This document shows, in pieces, positions 52,826-60,638 of a stretch of 64,000 nt of DNA. The stretch covers positions 1 to 64,000 of IMG/VR virus record IMGVR_UViG_3300013131_002268. The stretch is one strand, 5' to 3'. The position numbers were made by a program, and so were the translations under genes. The notes beneath the pieces were generated by a model. That model was not told where the DNA came from and searched no databases. It saw only the letters and a list, made by a program, of their open reading frames with translations. The stretch comes from a virus. Each line of letters starts with the position of its first letter. The first letter of the stretch is position 1.

Positions 52826-55318
52826 TTAGTATCTCGGTATCGGATTTGGTGATAATTTACCACCTGCAAGGTTAGTTCTAAGCTGTTCTTGTATCATAGT
52901 TGACAGTTTTCTTACAAATTCTGGCTCTCGTGTTAAATCAATATTGGCAACATTTCCACCAGGCATATCTATCGATATCTTACCACCAATTTCAAGCTTT
53001 CCGAACTCAATTTTTTGTTTTTTAACACCTTTACCTTGAACTAATTCATCAATTTTACCCTTATTTGTTGATGCCACAAGACCATCATCCATTGATACAA
53101 TCTTATCCTGTGGATTGAATTTTATGATTGCGTCATCTACAAAATTTGTTGATATCGCGTCACCACCCATCTTACCTAATGCTGAACCAGCCAATGAGCC
53201 TATTGCAAACCCAACACCTGGTATTGGTATCAGTGTTTGACCAATTGCACCACCAATAAGTCCGCCAGCCAATGAACCCGCATCACCAATTGCGGTGTCT
53301 TCTAAACCCATAGCTTCACTACCTTTACCGCCTAAAAAGTCACCCAAAAAGCCAGCACCTAAACCTGCCGCACCACTTGCCAATTTTGCACCACCAACAG
53401 CTAACTTAGTACCAGTTTTACCAATTTTTGGTAATAAATTTCTAACCATTTTACCTTTGGTACCCTTACCTAATAGAGTTTTATCTAAAAAAGAATCTTG
53501 TAATCCACTTTTACCACCAGCCTTAGCTACACTATTAAAGCCCATACCCAATTGCACACCTTGAGCATACCATTTAGCGGCATTAAAAAAAACTGTACCA
53601 CCCAATGCCGTCACTAAACTAGCTACAGGGTTTTCAATAATAAACTTACCGATAGAACCTATTAATGTACCGACTTTTTCAGCTAATGATTTAAGATTAG
53701 CTAATACATTTTCATTTTTTAATAATTCTTGTAAATTAGCGATTGGTTGAACCAAAGCAGTATTTAATGCTTCAACAAATGGTAACATCACTGTTTTAAA
53801 TTGATTAACCAAATTATTAAAAGCATCATCAAACGTCTGTGCTTGTTTGGCTCTAGCATCTAAGGCTTGTTTTTCATCTTTATATCTTTTAAGCGCATTT
53901 GTATCCAATTGATTAAGCAACATATCTTGATTATCAATATGTACTCGCCATTGACCATCTTCACCCATTTGTGCCAACGATGATATTAATTGTTTATCAT
54001 CTTCTTCAAATGTGCTTGGAACCAATGATTCAATCTTATTGAATTTGGCGGCAGCTTTTGCCATTTCAGATAATTGTTCCTCACTAATACCAGTTATCTT
54101 TGCAATCTCTCGCATTCTGTCCAATTGAAGACCACCAATTTCAAACTCACCAGAATTTTCATTGAATTGCGCCAATTCAGCCGTTGCATTTGCCACATCC
54201 TTTGTGAAAGCACCGAAATCATTTCTAGCTTTGAACATCAACTCAAATGGGTTACCCAATCTAGCAAAAGACCCACCCATGGTCTGCAATTGTGCCGCCA
54301 TTTCAACAGCACCCTCTGGTCTGAATACTTTTCCAGCCATACCAGCTATCGAACCCATATCCACTTTCATTTTTTCAGCGAATACGGCCATCTCAGCCAT
54401 ACCTTTAACACCACCTTTAAAGTGATACGTATTGGCAATCTTAAGATTCTTACTAAGACCCTTTAACGCTTTTTCAGCATTAACACCCATACTATGTGCA
54501 ATATCAACAGTCTCTTGAACCGCATTTCTTGATGATTCAACACCCAAACCAAAACGCTCCATATCAGCAGCCATTTGAGCAGCACCTTGCATACCCAAAG
54601 TTGTACCCTTAGCCATTTCAGCCATTGCTTGGTATCCAGCCTCAGATAACATTACTGACCTACCTATCTCAGCTGAATATTCAGCTTGTCCTTTAGCCAA
54701 ATCACTTACACCAACACCCAACTGTATTGTTGATTCAGAAGCTGTTGAAATTGTCTTTGAAAAGAACTTTGATTGACCATTAAGTATACCCATACTTAAT
54801 TCAGCAGCTTTAATGTCTTTTGACATTTGAACCGCTGCCAAATTCTTTAATTTACCATAAAAACTTTGAGCTAGACCTGGTAACTTACTCCAAATTTTAC
54901 CAGCTTCAACATATGCAATATTAGCTTTATTAGCTTCTTTAGCGATTTGTTGTTGAATTTTTAATTGCTCCTCTAATTTTTTTGTTTGCTTTTTATTGTA
55001 TTTAACTAAACCTTCGGCTACTTTGCTAGCTTTTTTTGCTTCTTTAAGTTTTTGTTTTGCAGCGGCTATAGCTTGGGTATTATTACTATTTTGAAGCGCA
55101 TTATAAGCCTGTAGAGCTGCGGCTTCTTCCGCAGCAGACTCACGAGCTTTTTGGTCTAATTCAGCTTGTTGGTCTTTTAATTTTTTTATATTTTGCTCTA
55201 AAAGACCAATCTCTTTTATTAATTTAAGATATTCAGCCGCACTAGTATTTACTTTATTTTGTAAAGCTTCCTGTTCGGCTAATCTTTTAGCTATATCATC
55301 CCAATTATTACTTACCAT
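52826..55318 (-). CDS. tail tape measure protein
   Basis: The 830-residue protein has a long helical, Lys/Ala/Gln-rich N-terminus (QEALQNKVNTSAAEYLKLIK and on to about residue 130), a repeated-helix middle (GAAQMAADMERFGLGVESS; EMAVFAEKMKVDMGSIAGMA), and hydrophobic Gly/Ala-rich segments near residues 630-720 (GGAKLASGAAGLGAGFLGDF; GSLAGGLIGGAIGQTLIPIP). This is the usual design of a tape measure that sets tail length and enters the cell envelope. It follows the chaperone-type frameshift gene and the 414-residue gene. At about 1.5 A per residue, 830 residues would give a tail tube near 120 nm. Confidence 0.85.
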   Translation of the reverse strand: MVSNNWDDIAKRLAEQEALQNKVNTSAAEYLKLIKEIGLLEQNIKKLKDQQAELDQKARESAAEEAAALQAYNALQNSNNTQAIAAAKQKLKEAKKASKVAEGLVKYNKKQTKKLEEQLKIQQQIAKEANKANIAYVEAGKIWSKLPGLAQSFYGKLKNLAAVQMSKDIKAAELSMGILNGQSKFFSKTISTASESTIQLGVGVSDLAKGQAEYSAEIGRSVMLSEAGYQAMAEMAKGTTLGMQGAAQMAADMERFGLGVESSRNAVQETVDIAHSMGVNAEKALKGLSKNLKIANTYHFKGGVKGMAEMAVFAEKMKVDMGSIAGMAGKVFRPEGAVEMAAQLQTMGGSFARLGNPFELMFKARNDFGAFTKDVANATAELAQFNENSGEFEIGGLQLDRMREIAKITGISEEQLSEMAKAAAKFNKIESLVPSTFEEDDKQLISSLAQMGEDGQWRVHIDNQDMLLNQLDTNALKRYKDEKQALDARAKQAQTFDDAFNNLVNQFKTVMLPFVEALNTALVQPIANLQELLKNENVLANLKSLAEKVGTLIGSIGKFIIENPVASLVTALGGTVFFNAAKWYAQGVQLGMGFNSVAKAGGKSGLQDSFLDKTLLGKGTKGKMVRNLLPKIGKTGTKLAVGGAKLASGAAGLGAGFLGDFLGGKGSEAMGLEDTAIGDAGSLAGGLIGGAIGQTLIPIPGVGFAIGSLAGSALGKMGGDAISTNFVDDAIIKFNPQDKIVSMDDGLVASTNKGKIDELVQGKGVKKQKIEFGKLEIGGKISIDMPGGNVANIDLTREPEFVRKLSTMIQEQLRTNLAGGKLSPNPIPRY

Positions 55319-55325
55319 AACTTAT

Positions 55326-56570
55326 TTAAAAAATATTATTTTTAATGACATTTATTGTAGTTTCTTTAGGTATATGGTTATCAGTATAAACCTCAATACC
55401 AAACTTATTACCACCAAGTTCATTTTTTAATAAGATTTTAACTGTAATAGATTTTTTATTATCTATTTTATACGAATATTTTAAATTTATTTTACCTTTT
55501 GATTTTTGAATTTTAGCTTTAATATCTGAACCACGTCTAAGTAATAGTTTAGATTCGTTTGAACCAGGTCTTGTATTTAAAGTAATATCCTCTAAATATC
55601 TAAATTCAACAAATCTATTATTGGTAAATTCAGTTCTAATATTATTGACTTCATCGTCATCAGATATAAAACCCTTATCATTTAATATTTGATATACTCT
55701 AGACAATCCAGTATAATCAGCGCCTTCAATAAAACCCAATAGTTTAGGCCTATCAACAAAAAACTTTTTAAGACTAGGGTCTGAATTTATAATATTAAAT
55801 AACTCTTTCGATGATAATTTTTCATCTTGATTATCTTCATCATCATCATCAGATTTATCAACCCATTCAGTAACATTATAATCAGTTACATTTACTAACC
55901 TATCCGCAATATTATCATCAACATTAGTTAAATTAATAAATTTATCACCCTCATCTGATTCTTCAATGGCTTCATCATTAAACATTAATTTAAACCGCTT
56001 ATTGACATCATCTTTATAATCTGAATCTTCAGTCTTCATAAGTTGGATAACAGCATAAGCATCTGTTTTTTCGAGAACATTGAAAATAATTTTATCAACA
56101 TTATCAGTTTCAAAGAAGAAACCCTCTTCTTCCTTCATTAAAGCTTTTAACCGTTCAATTTCACTTTCTTCTGGATGTTCAACATCCTCACCATCAACTG
56201 GAGCCTCATCTTCACCATCAATGTCTGATGGGTCTTCCAAATCCATTGTTGTAATCCTCTTTAATGTATATGGTCTTTCCTTTTTACTCTTCTTACCTTT
56301 TAAAGTTGATTTAATATCAGCATCACTTACATCCTCGTTCTTTTTAACAACCCAATCAAAACCAGTGAATGTTGAACCCTCGGTTAAACTCTCCAATCTC
56401 CAAGAATCACCCAAATCCTCAACAACCTTGAATTTAAAATCAAAAGGTTCACCGCTCTGTTTACTTTTGGCTGTAATAACAATGATTTTACCTACAGATA
56501 AATTCATAAATGGTGACTTTAAATTCAAAGCCTCCAATAACTGTCTATATTGATTTTCAGTGAGTAGCAT
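55326..56570 (-). CDS. acidic protein upstream of the tape measure, function unknown
   Basis: The 414-residue protein starts MLLTENQYRQLLEALNLKSP. It is very acidic between residues 110 and 260 (EDPSDIDGEDEAPVDGEDVE; DKSDDDDEDNQDEKL). The last 120 residues are basic and strand-rich (KAKIQKSKGKINLKYSYKID). It lies seven bases before the tape measure ATG, a common place for a virion or assembly protein. A scaffold or tail assembly role is possible, but the family is not recognised. Confidence 0.5.
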   Translation of the reverse strand: MLLTENQYRQLLEALNLKSPFMNLSVGKIIVITAKSKQSGEPFDFKFKVVEDLGDSWRLESLTEGSTFTGFDWVVKKNEDVSDADIKSTLKGKKSKKERPYTLKRITTMDLEDPSDIDGEDEAPVDGEDVEHPEESEIERLKALMKEEEGFFFETDNVDKIIFNVLEKTDAYAVIQLMKTEDSDYKDDVNKRFKLMFNDEAIEESDEGDKFINLTNVDDNIADRLVNVTDYNVTEWVDKSDDDDEDNQDEKLSSKELFNIINSDPSLKKFFVDRPKLLGFIEGADYTGLSRVYQILNDKGFISDDDEVNNIRTEFTNNRFVEFRYLEDITLNTRPGSNESKLLLRRGSDIKAKIQKSKGKINLKYSYKIDNKKSITVKILLKNELGGNKFGIEVYTDNHIPKETTINVIKNNIF

Positions 56571-56604
56571 AATTAATATATCATTTAAATGTAAATATGT
56601 TTAA

Positions 56605-56925
56605 TTAGGCATTTATCTCACCATTTCGCAATTTACTCTTTAACTCTTCACCACTGATACTTCTGGTTCTTCTACCTTTGGCAGAATTGCTATGCTCCCT
56701 TCGCATATTCTCATAATGCTCCTCTCTTGCCCTATTTTCAGTTTTAAGCAAGTGAATCTGATAACGTCTACTGTTTATAGACATATCCATTAAATCCTGA
56801 CGAGACCACCCTATATGCTTTCTACAGATATAAAGTTCCTCTTCCCAATTGGCTCTATAATCAGAGTTCAGGCCAAAAAAAGCTTGACTCAATGGGAAGA
56901 AATGTAGAAATGGACTCACCCCCAC
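56605..56925 (-). CDS. probable frameshift extension of the tail assembly chaperone
   Basis: This frame has only a GTG at 56925 inside the upstream gene and no clear ribosome site, so it is probably reached by ribosomal frameshift at the U7 run (56875-56881). The part after the slip (89 residues) reads EEELYICRKHIGWSRQDLMD then MSINSRRYQIHLLKTENRAR, a helical, charged text like the C-terminal domains of tail chaperones made by frameshift. The fusion would be about 412 residues. It lies between the chaperone-like gene and the genes before the tape measure, the expected position. A separately started small protein is the alternative. Confidence 0.6.
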   Translation of the reverse strand: MGVSPFLHFFPLSQAFFGLNSDYRANWEEELYICRKHIGWSRQDLMDMSINSRRYQIHLLKTENRAREEHYENMRREHSNSAKGRRTRSISGEELKSKLRNGEINA

Positions 56926-57844
56926 TTGTCCGAACTTGTACCTGTAAGTCGATACCTGACTCTATGTTATCTACATACTTTCTAAAGGCTTTTATATCAC
57001 CTATTCGCATATTCTCAATGAACTTCTTTACATTTGAACTATTAAAATCACCATTAATACCAACAATTTGTTTATGTAATGTATAAGTTGAACGGTTATT
57101 AACCTCAACACCGTTCTTAGTTTCTTCAGCTAATTTGGCTTCAATCTCATCCTCATCACCAGCTGTTAAAAACTTGAATTTTAACATATCACCACTAACA
57201 GGACATTTGAAATCAAATAAACCATTCTCATCTGGCTCAGCACCCAATGGTTTATACTTCAATTCAGATAAATCAACCTCACCCTCAACAGGTTCATATT
57301 TATCATTGTATACCGAAACATTATAAATATTACCAAACGCACTGGCCCTTAACCAAATCATCAAAGCGTTTCTATCACCAACATGCAAATCCTTATACTT
57401 TAAATTTGGCTCTAATAAGTTTCTACTTATTAATATTTCCAAGAATTTACCACTCTGAACCAAATTAGGTGACGTTAAAATATTCTCATCAGAACCTGTC
57501 ATATATGAAACCTTAACACTTTCCCGTACACCTTTATATAGTTTACCCTTTGATGGTAATGGAACCAAATCAAATGCCGCATCCCACTTAGGTTCAGCCA
57601 ATGGATGTAATTCCGCTTTTTTGACATTTACATTAACAACCTCTTTTGGTTGCTCAATAACTTTACTTGCTTCCATAGCAGCTTTTCTTGCAGCAACTTC
57701 TTCATCAGCTCTTCTTTTTAACTCCTCAGCCGCCTTTCTTTGTTCCTCTGGTATTTCAAAAACACCAGGTATCCCAGCATCATTAGTTTCACTTGATGCT
57801 TTCCCACCATTCTGCGGAAAAACATTTGGTTTTGTGTCAGACAT
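56861..57844 (-). CDS. tail/baseplate assembly chaperone-like protein (T4 gp26-type)
   Basis: The 327-residue protein has an Ala/Glu/Lys-rich helical start (EEQRKAAEELKRRADEEVAA) followed by FDLVPLPSKGKLYKGVRESV then KVSYMTGSDENILTSPNLVQ. The LPSKG-Y...V.vsymTgsDE.iLtsp pattern is typical of T4-type gp26/base-plate assembly proteins of large phages. A later core reads CPVSGDMLKFKFLTAGDEDE. It would help assemble the tail tube or hub before incorporation. Frameshifting near its end would make a longer form carrying the 89-residue extension. Confidence 0.55.
   Translation of the reverse strand: MSDTKPNVFPQNGGKASSETNDAGIPGVFEIPEEQRKAAEELKRRADEEVAARKAAMEASKVIEQPKEVVNVNVKKAELHPLAEPKWDAAFDLVPLPSKGKLYKGVRESVKVSYMTGSDENILTSPNLVQSGKFLEILISRNLLEPNLKYKDLHVGDRNALMIWLRASAFGNIYNVSVYNDKYEPVEGEVDLSELKYKPLGAEPDENGLFDFKCPVSGDMLKFKFLTAGDEDEIEAKLAEETKNGVEVNNRSTYTLHKQIVGINGDFNSSNVKKFIENMRIGDIKAFRKYVDNIESGIDLQVQVRTSGGESISTFLPIESSFFWPEL
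56875..56881 (-). promoter_or_regulatory. candidate frameshift slip site (U7)
   Basis: The minus strand reads AGCTTTTTTTGGCC with the zero-frame codons AGC TTT TTT TGG. The zero-frame stop (TGA, 56863-56861) is four codons further on. The downstream ORF is reached by +1 or -2 slippage, not by the more common -1. Confidence 0.55.
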
Positions 57845-57854
57845 TATAAAACTT

Positions 57855-58133
57855 TTATTTCTTATTGTTATTTAAAAACTTCATCATCTCATCAAATAAA
57901 GCTTTTGGAATCTGAATAGTTTCAGTATCGTCAATCTGTTCAATATCCTTTAATTCGTTTAACTTTTTAGGTTCATTATCACCACCGAATTCCTCAAACA
58001 AAGCCTTGTGTATTATTGTCTTGGTTTTTATCGGATTCTTTATATCAGAATACTCAATTAACTTTTTGATATATTCAACATCAAACCTCTCATAGATTTG
58101 TTGTTTAGTCAATAACCTGTAATTTCTATCCAT
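57855..58133 (-). CDS. small hypothetical tail-cluster protein
   Basis: The 92-residue protein (MDRNYRLLTKQQIYERFDVE) is helical and charged, ending in Lys/Asn residues. The family is not recognised. It sits ten bases before the chaperone-like gene and after the tail tube gene, from which it is now separated by the inserted endonuclease gene. It may be a tail assembly factor. Confidence 0.55.
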   Translation of the reverse strand: MDRNYRLLTKQQIYERFDVEYIKKLIEYSDIKNPIKTKTIIHKALFEEFGGDNEPKKLNELKDIEQIDDTETIQIPKALFDEMMKFLNNNKK

Positions 58134-58213
58134 AACTCTTTTACATTAAATACTGGTAATGAAACATTTTTAAAAAAAAATGCTCTACCTTCCACAAATT
58201 CTAATAACGAACC

Positions 58214-58244
58214 TGTAAAAAGTAAAGCAAGTACTGTTTTTGAT
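58214..58244 (-). repeat. 31-bp direct repeat, left copy
   Basis: A perfect match to 59194-59224. It lies 13 bases beyond the stop of the homing endonuclease gene. Together the two copies bracket that gene. Confidence 0.95.
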
Positions 58245-58257
58245 AAGACCTTTTACA

Positions 58258-59151
58258 TTAAGTTAATACAGTCTTCAATATAGACTTAACATTCTTAATG
58301 TTATTGTTAATGTCCGATTCCCAAAACCTGATTAAAGTAATATTATTTTCATGACACCAGTCATTTTTAATTTTATCTTTTTCTAAATTCTTAAATTGAC
58401 ATTCATATAATGGTTCGTTAAAATCAGTATCTGGATTACAATGCCAAAAATCACCATCAACCTCAATTAATGCATTGTTTTTAATAATTTTGAAATCAAA
58501 ATAAGATTTAATTGGTCTAACATAATATTGTCTTATATAGTCAACGTTCTCAACTAATCCAACGTCTATTAACATATTATTTATAACTTCTTCCAATTTA
58601 GACTTAACAGTATAATCGTTTTCACGCATCCACAACATACGTCTATTACTTTGTTTTTCTCTTTCTTTTGGGTCAGCCCATCGCTCTTTAGCTACCCTTG
58701 ATAAATTTTCTTTATGTTCTTTTGATTTTGGTTTATTGGTCAAAGCTTTAGATATATTCTTACCCCTATCTGGATTTGATAACATCTTTTCAATATTATC
58801 CTTAATTCTAGGGTCATCAATCGTTAAACCTTTATTCCAAACGGTCAATTCTCCAGATTCATACATCTTTTTTTGTGTCTCATGAGATTTTTTAATCGCC
58901 TTTGGATTATGACCCCAATTGTTATGAACTCTTGATGCATGACCAAGAACGTAATCAACAAAACCCTTACCAAACGACAAAAAACTGGTATTCTCACCAC
59001 AACCACATTCACACGTTGGTCTAACACCATTTAACTTATAATCAATATAGGTCTGCTCAGATGATATGTTATGAACCTGAGACCTATGACGTCTTAATGA
59101 ATCTAAACTTTTAAAATCTCTATTACAATCTATACAAATAATTTTTTCCAT
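58258..59151 (-). CDS. homing endonuclease: C2H2 finger, NUMOD3-like and Vsr-like nuclease
   Basis: The 297-residue protein begins with a C2H2 zinc finger (CIDCNRDFKSLDSLRRHRSQ then VH). The middle has NUMOD3-like DNA-binding segments (WNKGLTIDDPRIKDNIEKML; NKPKSKEHKENLSRVAKERW). The end has a Vsr/EDxHD nuclease: SKLEEVINNMLIDVG (Glu), SYFDFKIIKNNALIEVDGDF then WHCNP (Asp and His), and ITLIRFWESDI. It is inserted between the tail tube gene and the 92-residue gene, in the same orientation as its neighbours, flanked by the 31-bp repeat. The coding frame is complete, so it may be active. Confidence 0.85.
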   Translation of the reverse strand: MEKIICIDCNRDFKSLDSLRRHRSQVHNISSEQTYIDYKLNGVRPTCECGCGENTSFLSFGKGFVDYVLGHASRVHNNWGHNPKAIKKSHETQKKMYESGELTVWNKGLTIDDPRIKDNIEKMLSNPDRGKNISKALTNKPKSKEHKENLSRVAKERWADPKEREKQSNRRMLWMRENDYTVKSKLEEVINNMLIDVGLVENVDYIRQYYVRPIKSYFDFKIIKNNALIEVDGDFWHCNPDTDFNEPLYECQFKNLEKDKIKNDWCHENNITLIRFWESDINNNIKNVKSILKTVLT

Positions 59152-59193
59152 AATAAAAATGCTTTACTCTTTACACAAATATATAAATAAATA

Positions 59194-59224
59194 TGTAAAA
59201 AGTAAAGCAAGTACTGTTTTTGAT
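59194..59224 (-). repeat. 31-bp direct repeat, right copy
   Basis: It lies 12 bases after the tail tube stop. Next to it, TGCTTTACTCTTTACA at 59159-59174 is an inverted copy of its first 16 bases with one mismatch, giving a possible hairpin before the endonuclease ATG. Confidence 0.95.
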
Positions 59225-59236
59225 GGGGCGATTCTG

Positions 59237-59725
59237 CTAGAACAAAAGTATAGCGCGGTCAAACCTAAGCGTGGCGGTAATTTCAGCAATACCGTCATCA
59301 TCCATACCTAAGTCTCCAAAGTTAACAGTTGTTAACATTGTACCTTGAAGTTCCCATTTCTCAACGACAACGCCAGTTGGGTCAAGCATTTCAAGATAAA
59401 CATCTCTTTTATATCCAGCGGCATAACCTTGTCTACCAGTAATTGATTCAGAACCTAATCGAACCCACTCCATAATAGCTTGTGCGGTAGATGGACCAAT
59501 TGCGTCCCTAAAAGTAACATCAATAGCTTCCCAAGTGAAACGACCCAACACGAAAGTTGATGTGTTCAAAAATGGAATTTCAACGTCAGATTGCGTAATT
59601 GTAGGTCTAGAAGCTGAAGCTAACCACCACTCTTGAATACCCAAATCTGAAGGGAATCTCAAGAGCCACCTATTCTTTCTTTTAGGCTCATACGGTGTGG
59701 GCATTTTCATTAATAAGTCTGCCAT
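59237..59725 (-). CDS. tail tube protein, T4 gp19-like
   Basis: The 162-residue protein matches the T4 gp19 length (163). It shows the typical start (RKNRWLLRFPSDLGIQEWWL), middle (ITQSDVEIPFLNTSTFVLGR then FTWEAIDVTFRD), GPSTAQAIMEWVR, and end (ITATLRFDRAILLF). It polymerises into the inner tube on the baseplate. It lies just downstream of the sheath gene, as in T4, but with a plus-strand repeat protein inserted between the two and an endonuclease gene inserted after it. Confidence 0.93.
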   Translation of the reverse strand: MADLLMKMPTPYEPKRKNRWLLRFPSDLGIQEWWLASASRPTITQSDVEIPFLNTSTFVLGRFTWEAIDVTFRDAIGPSTAQAIMEWVRLGSESITGRQGYAAGYKRDVYLEMLDPTGVVVEKWELQGTMLTTVNFGDLGMDDDGIAEITATLRFDRAILLF

Positions 59726-59730
59726 TTTTC

Positions 59731-59760
59731 TTGTTTTTTAAATATTTATTATTATCTTTG
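59731..59760 (+). promoter_or_regulatory. Bacteroidota-type promoter for the repeat protein
   Basis: TTG (59731-59733), 19 bases, then TATCTTTG (59753-59760) is a full match to TTG-N19-TAnnTTTG. It drives the plus-strand gene at 59788 against the direction of all neighbours. Confidence 0.7.
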
Positions 59761-59764
59761 TATA

Positions 59765-59770
59765 TAAATA
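59765..59770 (-). promoter_or_regulatory. candidate late promoter box (TATTTA)
   Basis: Minus strand AACTATTTATATACAAAG lies 39 bases before the tail tube ATG at 59725. It overlaps the leader of the plus-strand gene, so the two transcription starts face each other. Confidence 0.35.
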
Positions 59771-59787
59771 GTTAGAAATTAAAAAAA

Positions 59788-60603
59788 ATGATAGACCGTA
59801 AAGAAAAATTCATAAATAAATGTGAATTAAAATTTAATAATAAATTTGATTATTCAGAAATTGATTATATTGATTCAAAAACCAAAATAAAAATACGTTG
59901 TAAAAAACATGATTACTCCTTTTACCAAGCACCTTCGGAACATTTAAGAGGTAAAAATGGTTGTATACATTGCAATGGTAAAATTAAGTGGTCTGTTGAG
60001 TCATTTATCAAAAAAGCTAAAGAAGTTCATTCTAATGCTTACAATTACGATAGTATAACTAAAGTCGATACAGTTAATAAACTTAAAATTAATTGTCCAA
60101 AACATGGTGATTTCTATCAATTATTACATAATCATTTAAATGGTCAAGGGTGTCCGATATGTGGTACACTTAAAACCTCAATCGAAAATCGGTATGATAC
60201 TGATGGTTTCGTAAATAAAGCTAAATCAATTCATGGTAATAAATATGATTATTCTAAAGTAGATTATATTGATTCGAAAACTAAGGTTAAAATAATTTGC
60301 GAAGAACATGGTGAATTTGAACAACAACCATATAATCATTTACGTGGTAAGGGTTGTCCTAAATGTGGTAATAATGAGGTTAAGTTAAAATTAACTTATA
60401 CTGTTGATGATTTTATAGGTAAAGCTAAAGAGGTACATAAAGACAAATATGATTATTCTAAGGTTGACTATAAAGATATTCGAAATAAAGTTTTAATTAA
60501 CTGTCCGACACATGGTGATTTTGAACAATCACCTTATATACATATAAATGGTCATGGATGTCCTAATTGTGGTACACTTAAATACAAAAAAAGCCTAGAA
60601 TAA
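59788..60603 (+). CDS. repeat-only zinc-ribbon protein, homing-endonuclease relative without nuclease domain
   Basis: The 271-residue protein is made of four repeats of about 55-60 residues: FIxKAKExHxxKYDYSKVDY, then a KIIC-x-x-HGxF step, then H-x-x-G-x-GC-x-x-CG. They are the same repeats as in the endonuclease at 25284-26906, but the Vsr-like nuclease and C-terminal domain are missing. It ends inside a terminator stem-loop. It is either a decayed homing endonuclease that lost its nuclease or a DNA-binding protein in its own right. The intact frame, own promoter and terminator argue for the latter. It lies between sheath and tube genes on the opposite strand. Confidence 0.75.
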   Translation: MIDRKEKFINKCELKFNNKFDYSEIDYIDSKTKIKIRCKKHDYSFYQAPSEHLRGKNGCIHCNGKIKWSVESFIKKAKEVHSNAYNYDSITKVDTVNKLKINCPKHGDFYQLLHNHLNGQGCPICGTLKTSIENRYDTDGFVNKAKSIHGNKYDYSKVDYIDSKTKVKIICEEHGEFEQQPYNHLRGKGCPKCGNNEVKLKLTYTVDDFIGKAKEVHKDKYDYSKVDYKDIRNKVLINCPTHGDFEQSPYIHINGHGCPNCGTLKYKKSLE

Positions 60604-60615
60604 TCTAGGCTTTTT
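60588..60615. terminator. bidirectional intrinsic terminator
   Basis: Stem GCCTAGA (60593-60599) and TCTAGGC (60604-60610), extended by A/T pairs, with loop ATAA. It is followed by TTTTT on the plus strand and TTTTTTT on the minus strand. It ends the repeat-protein gene, whose stop lies in the loop, and the sheath gene. Confidence 0.85.
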
Positions 60616-60638
60616 CTTTTTATCATCTTTCTTAATTC

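Noticed and set aside
56080-56553. Plus-strand ORF of 157 residues
   Set aside because: It is the mirror of the acidic part of the 414-residue gene (Ser-rich by reverse complement) and has no leader of its own.
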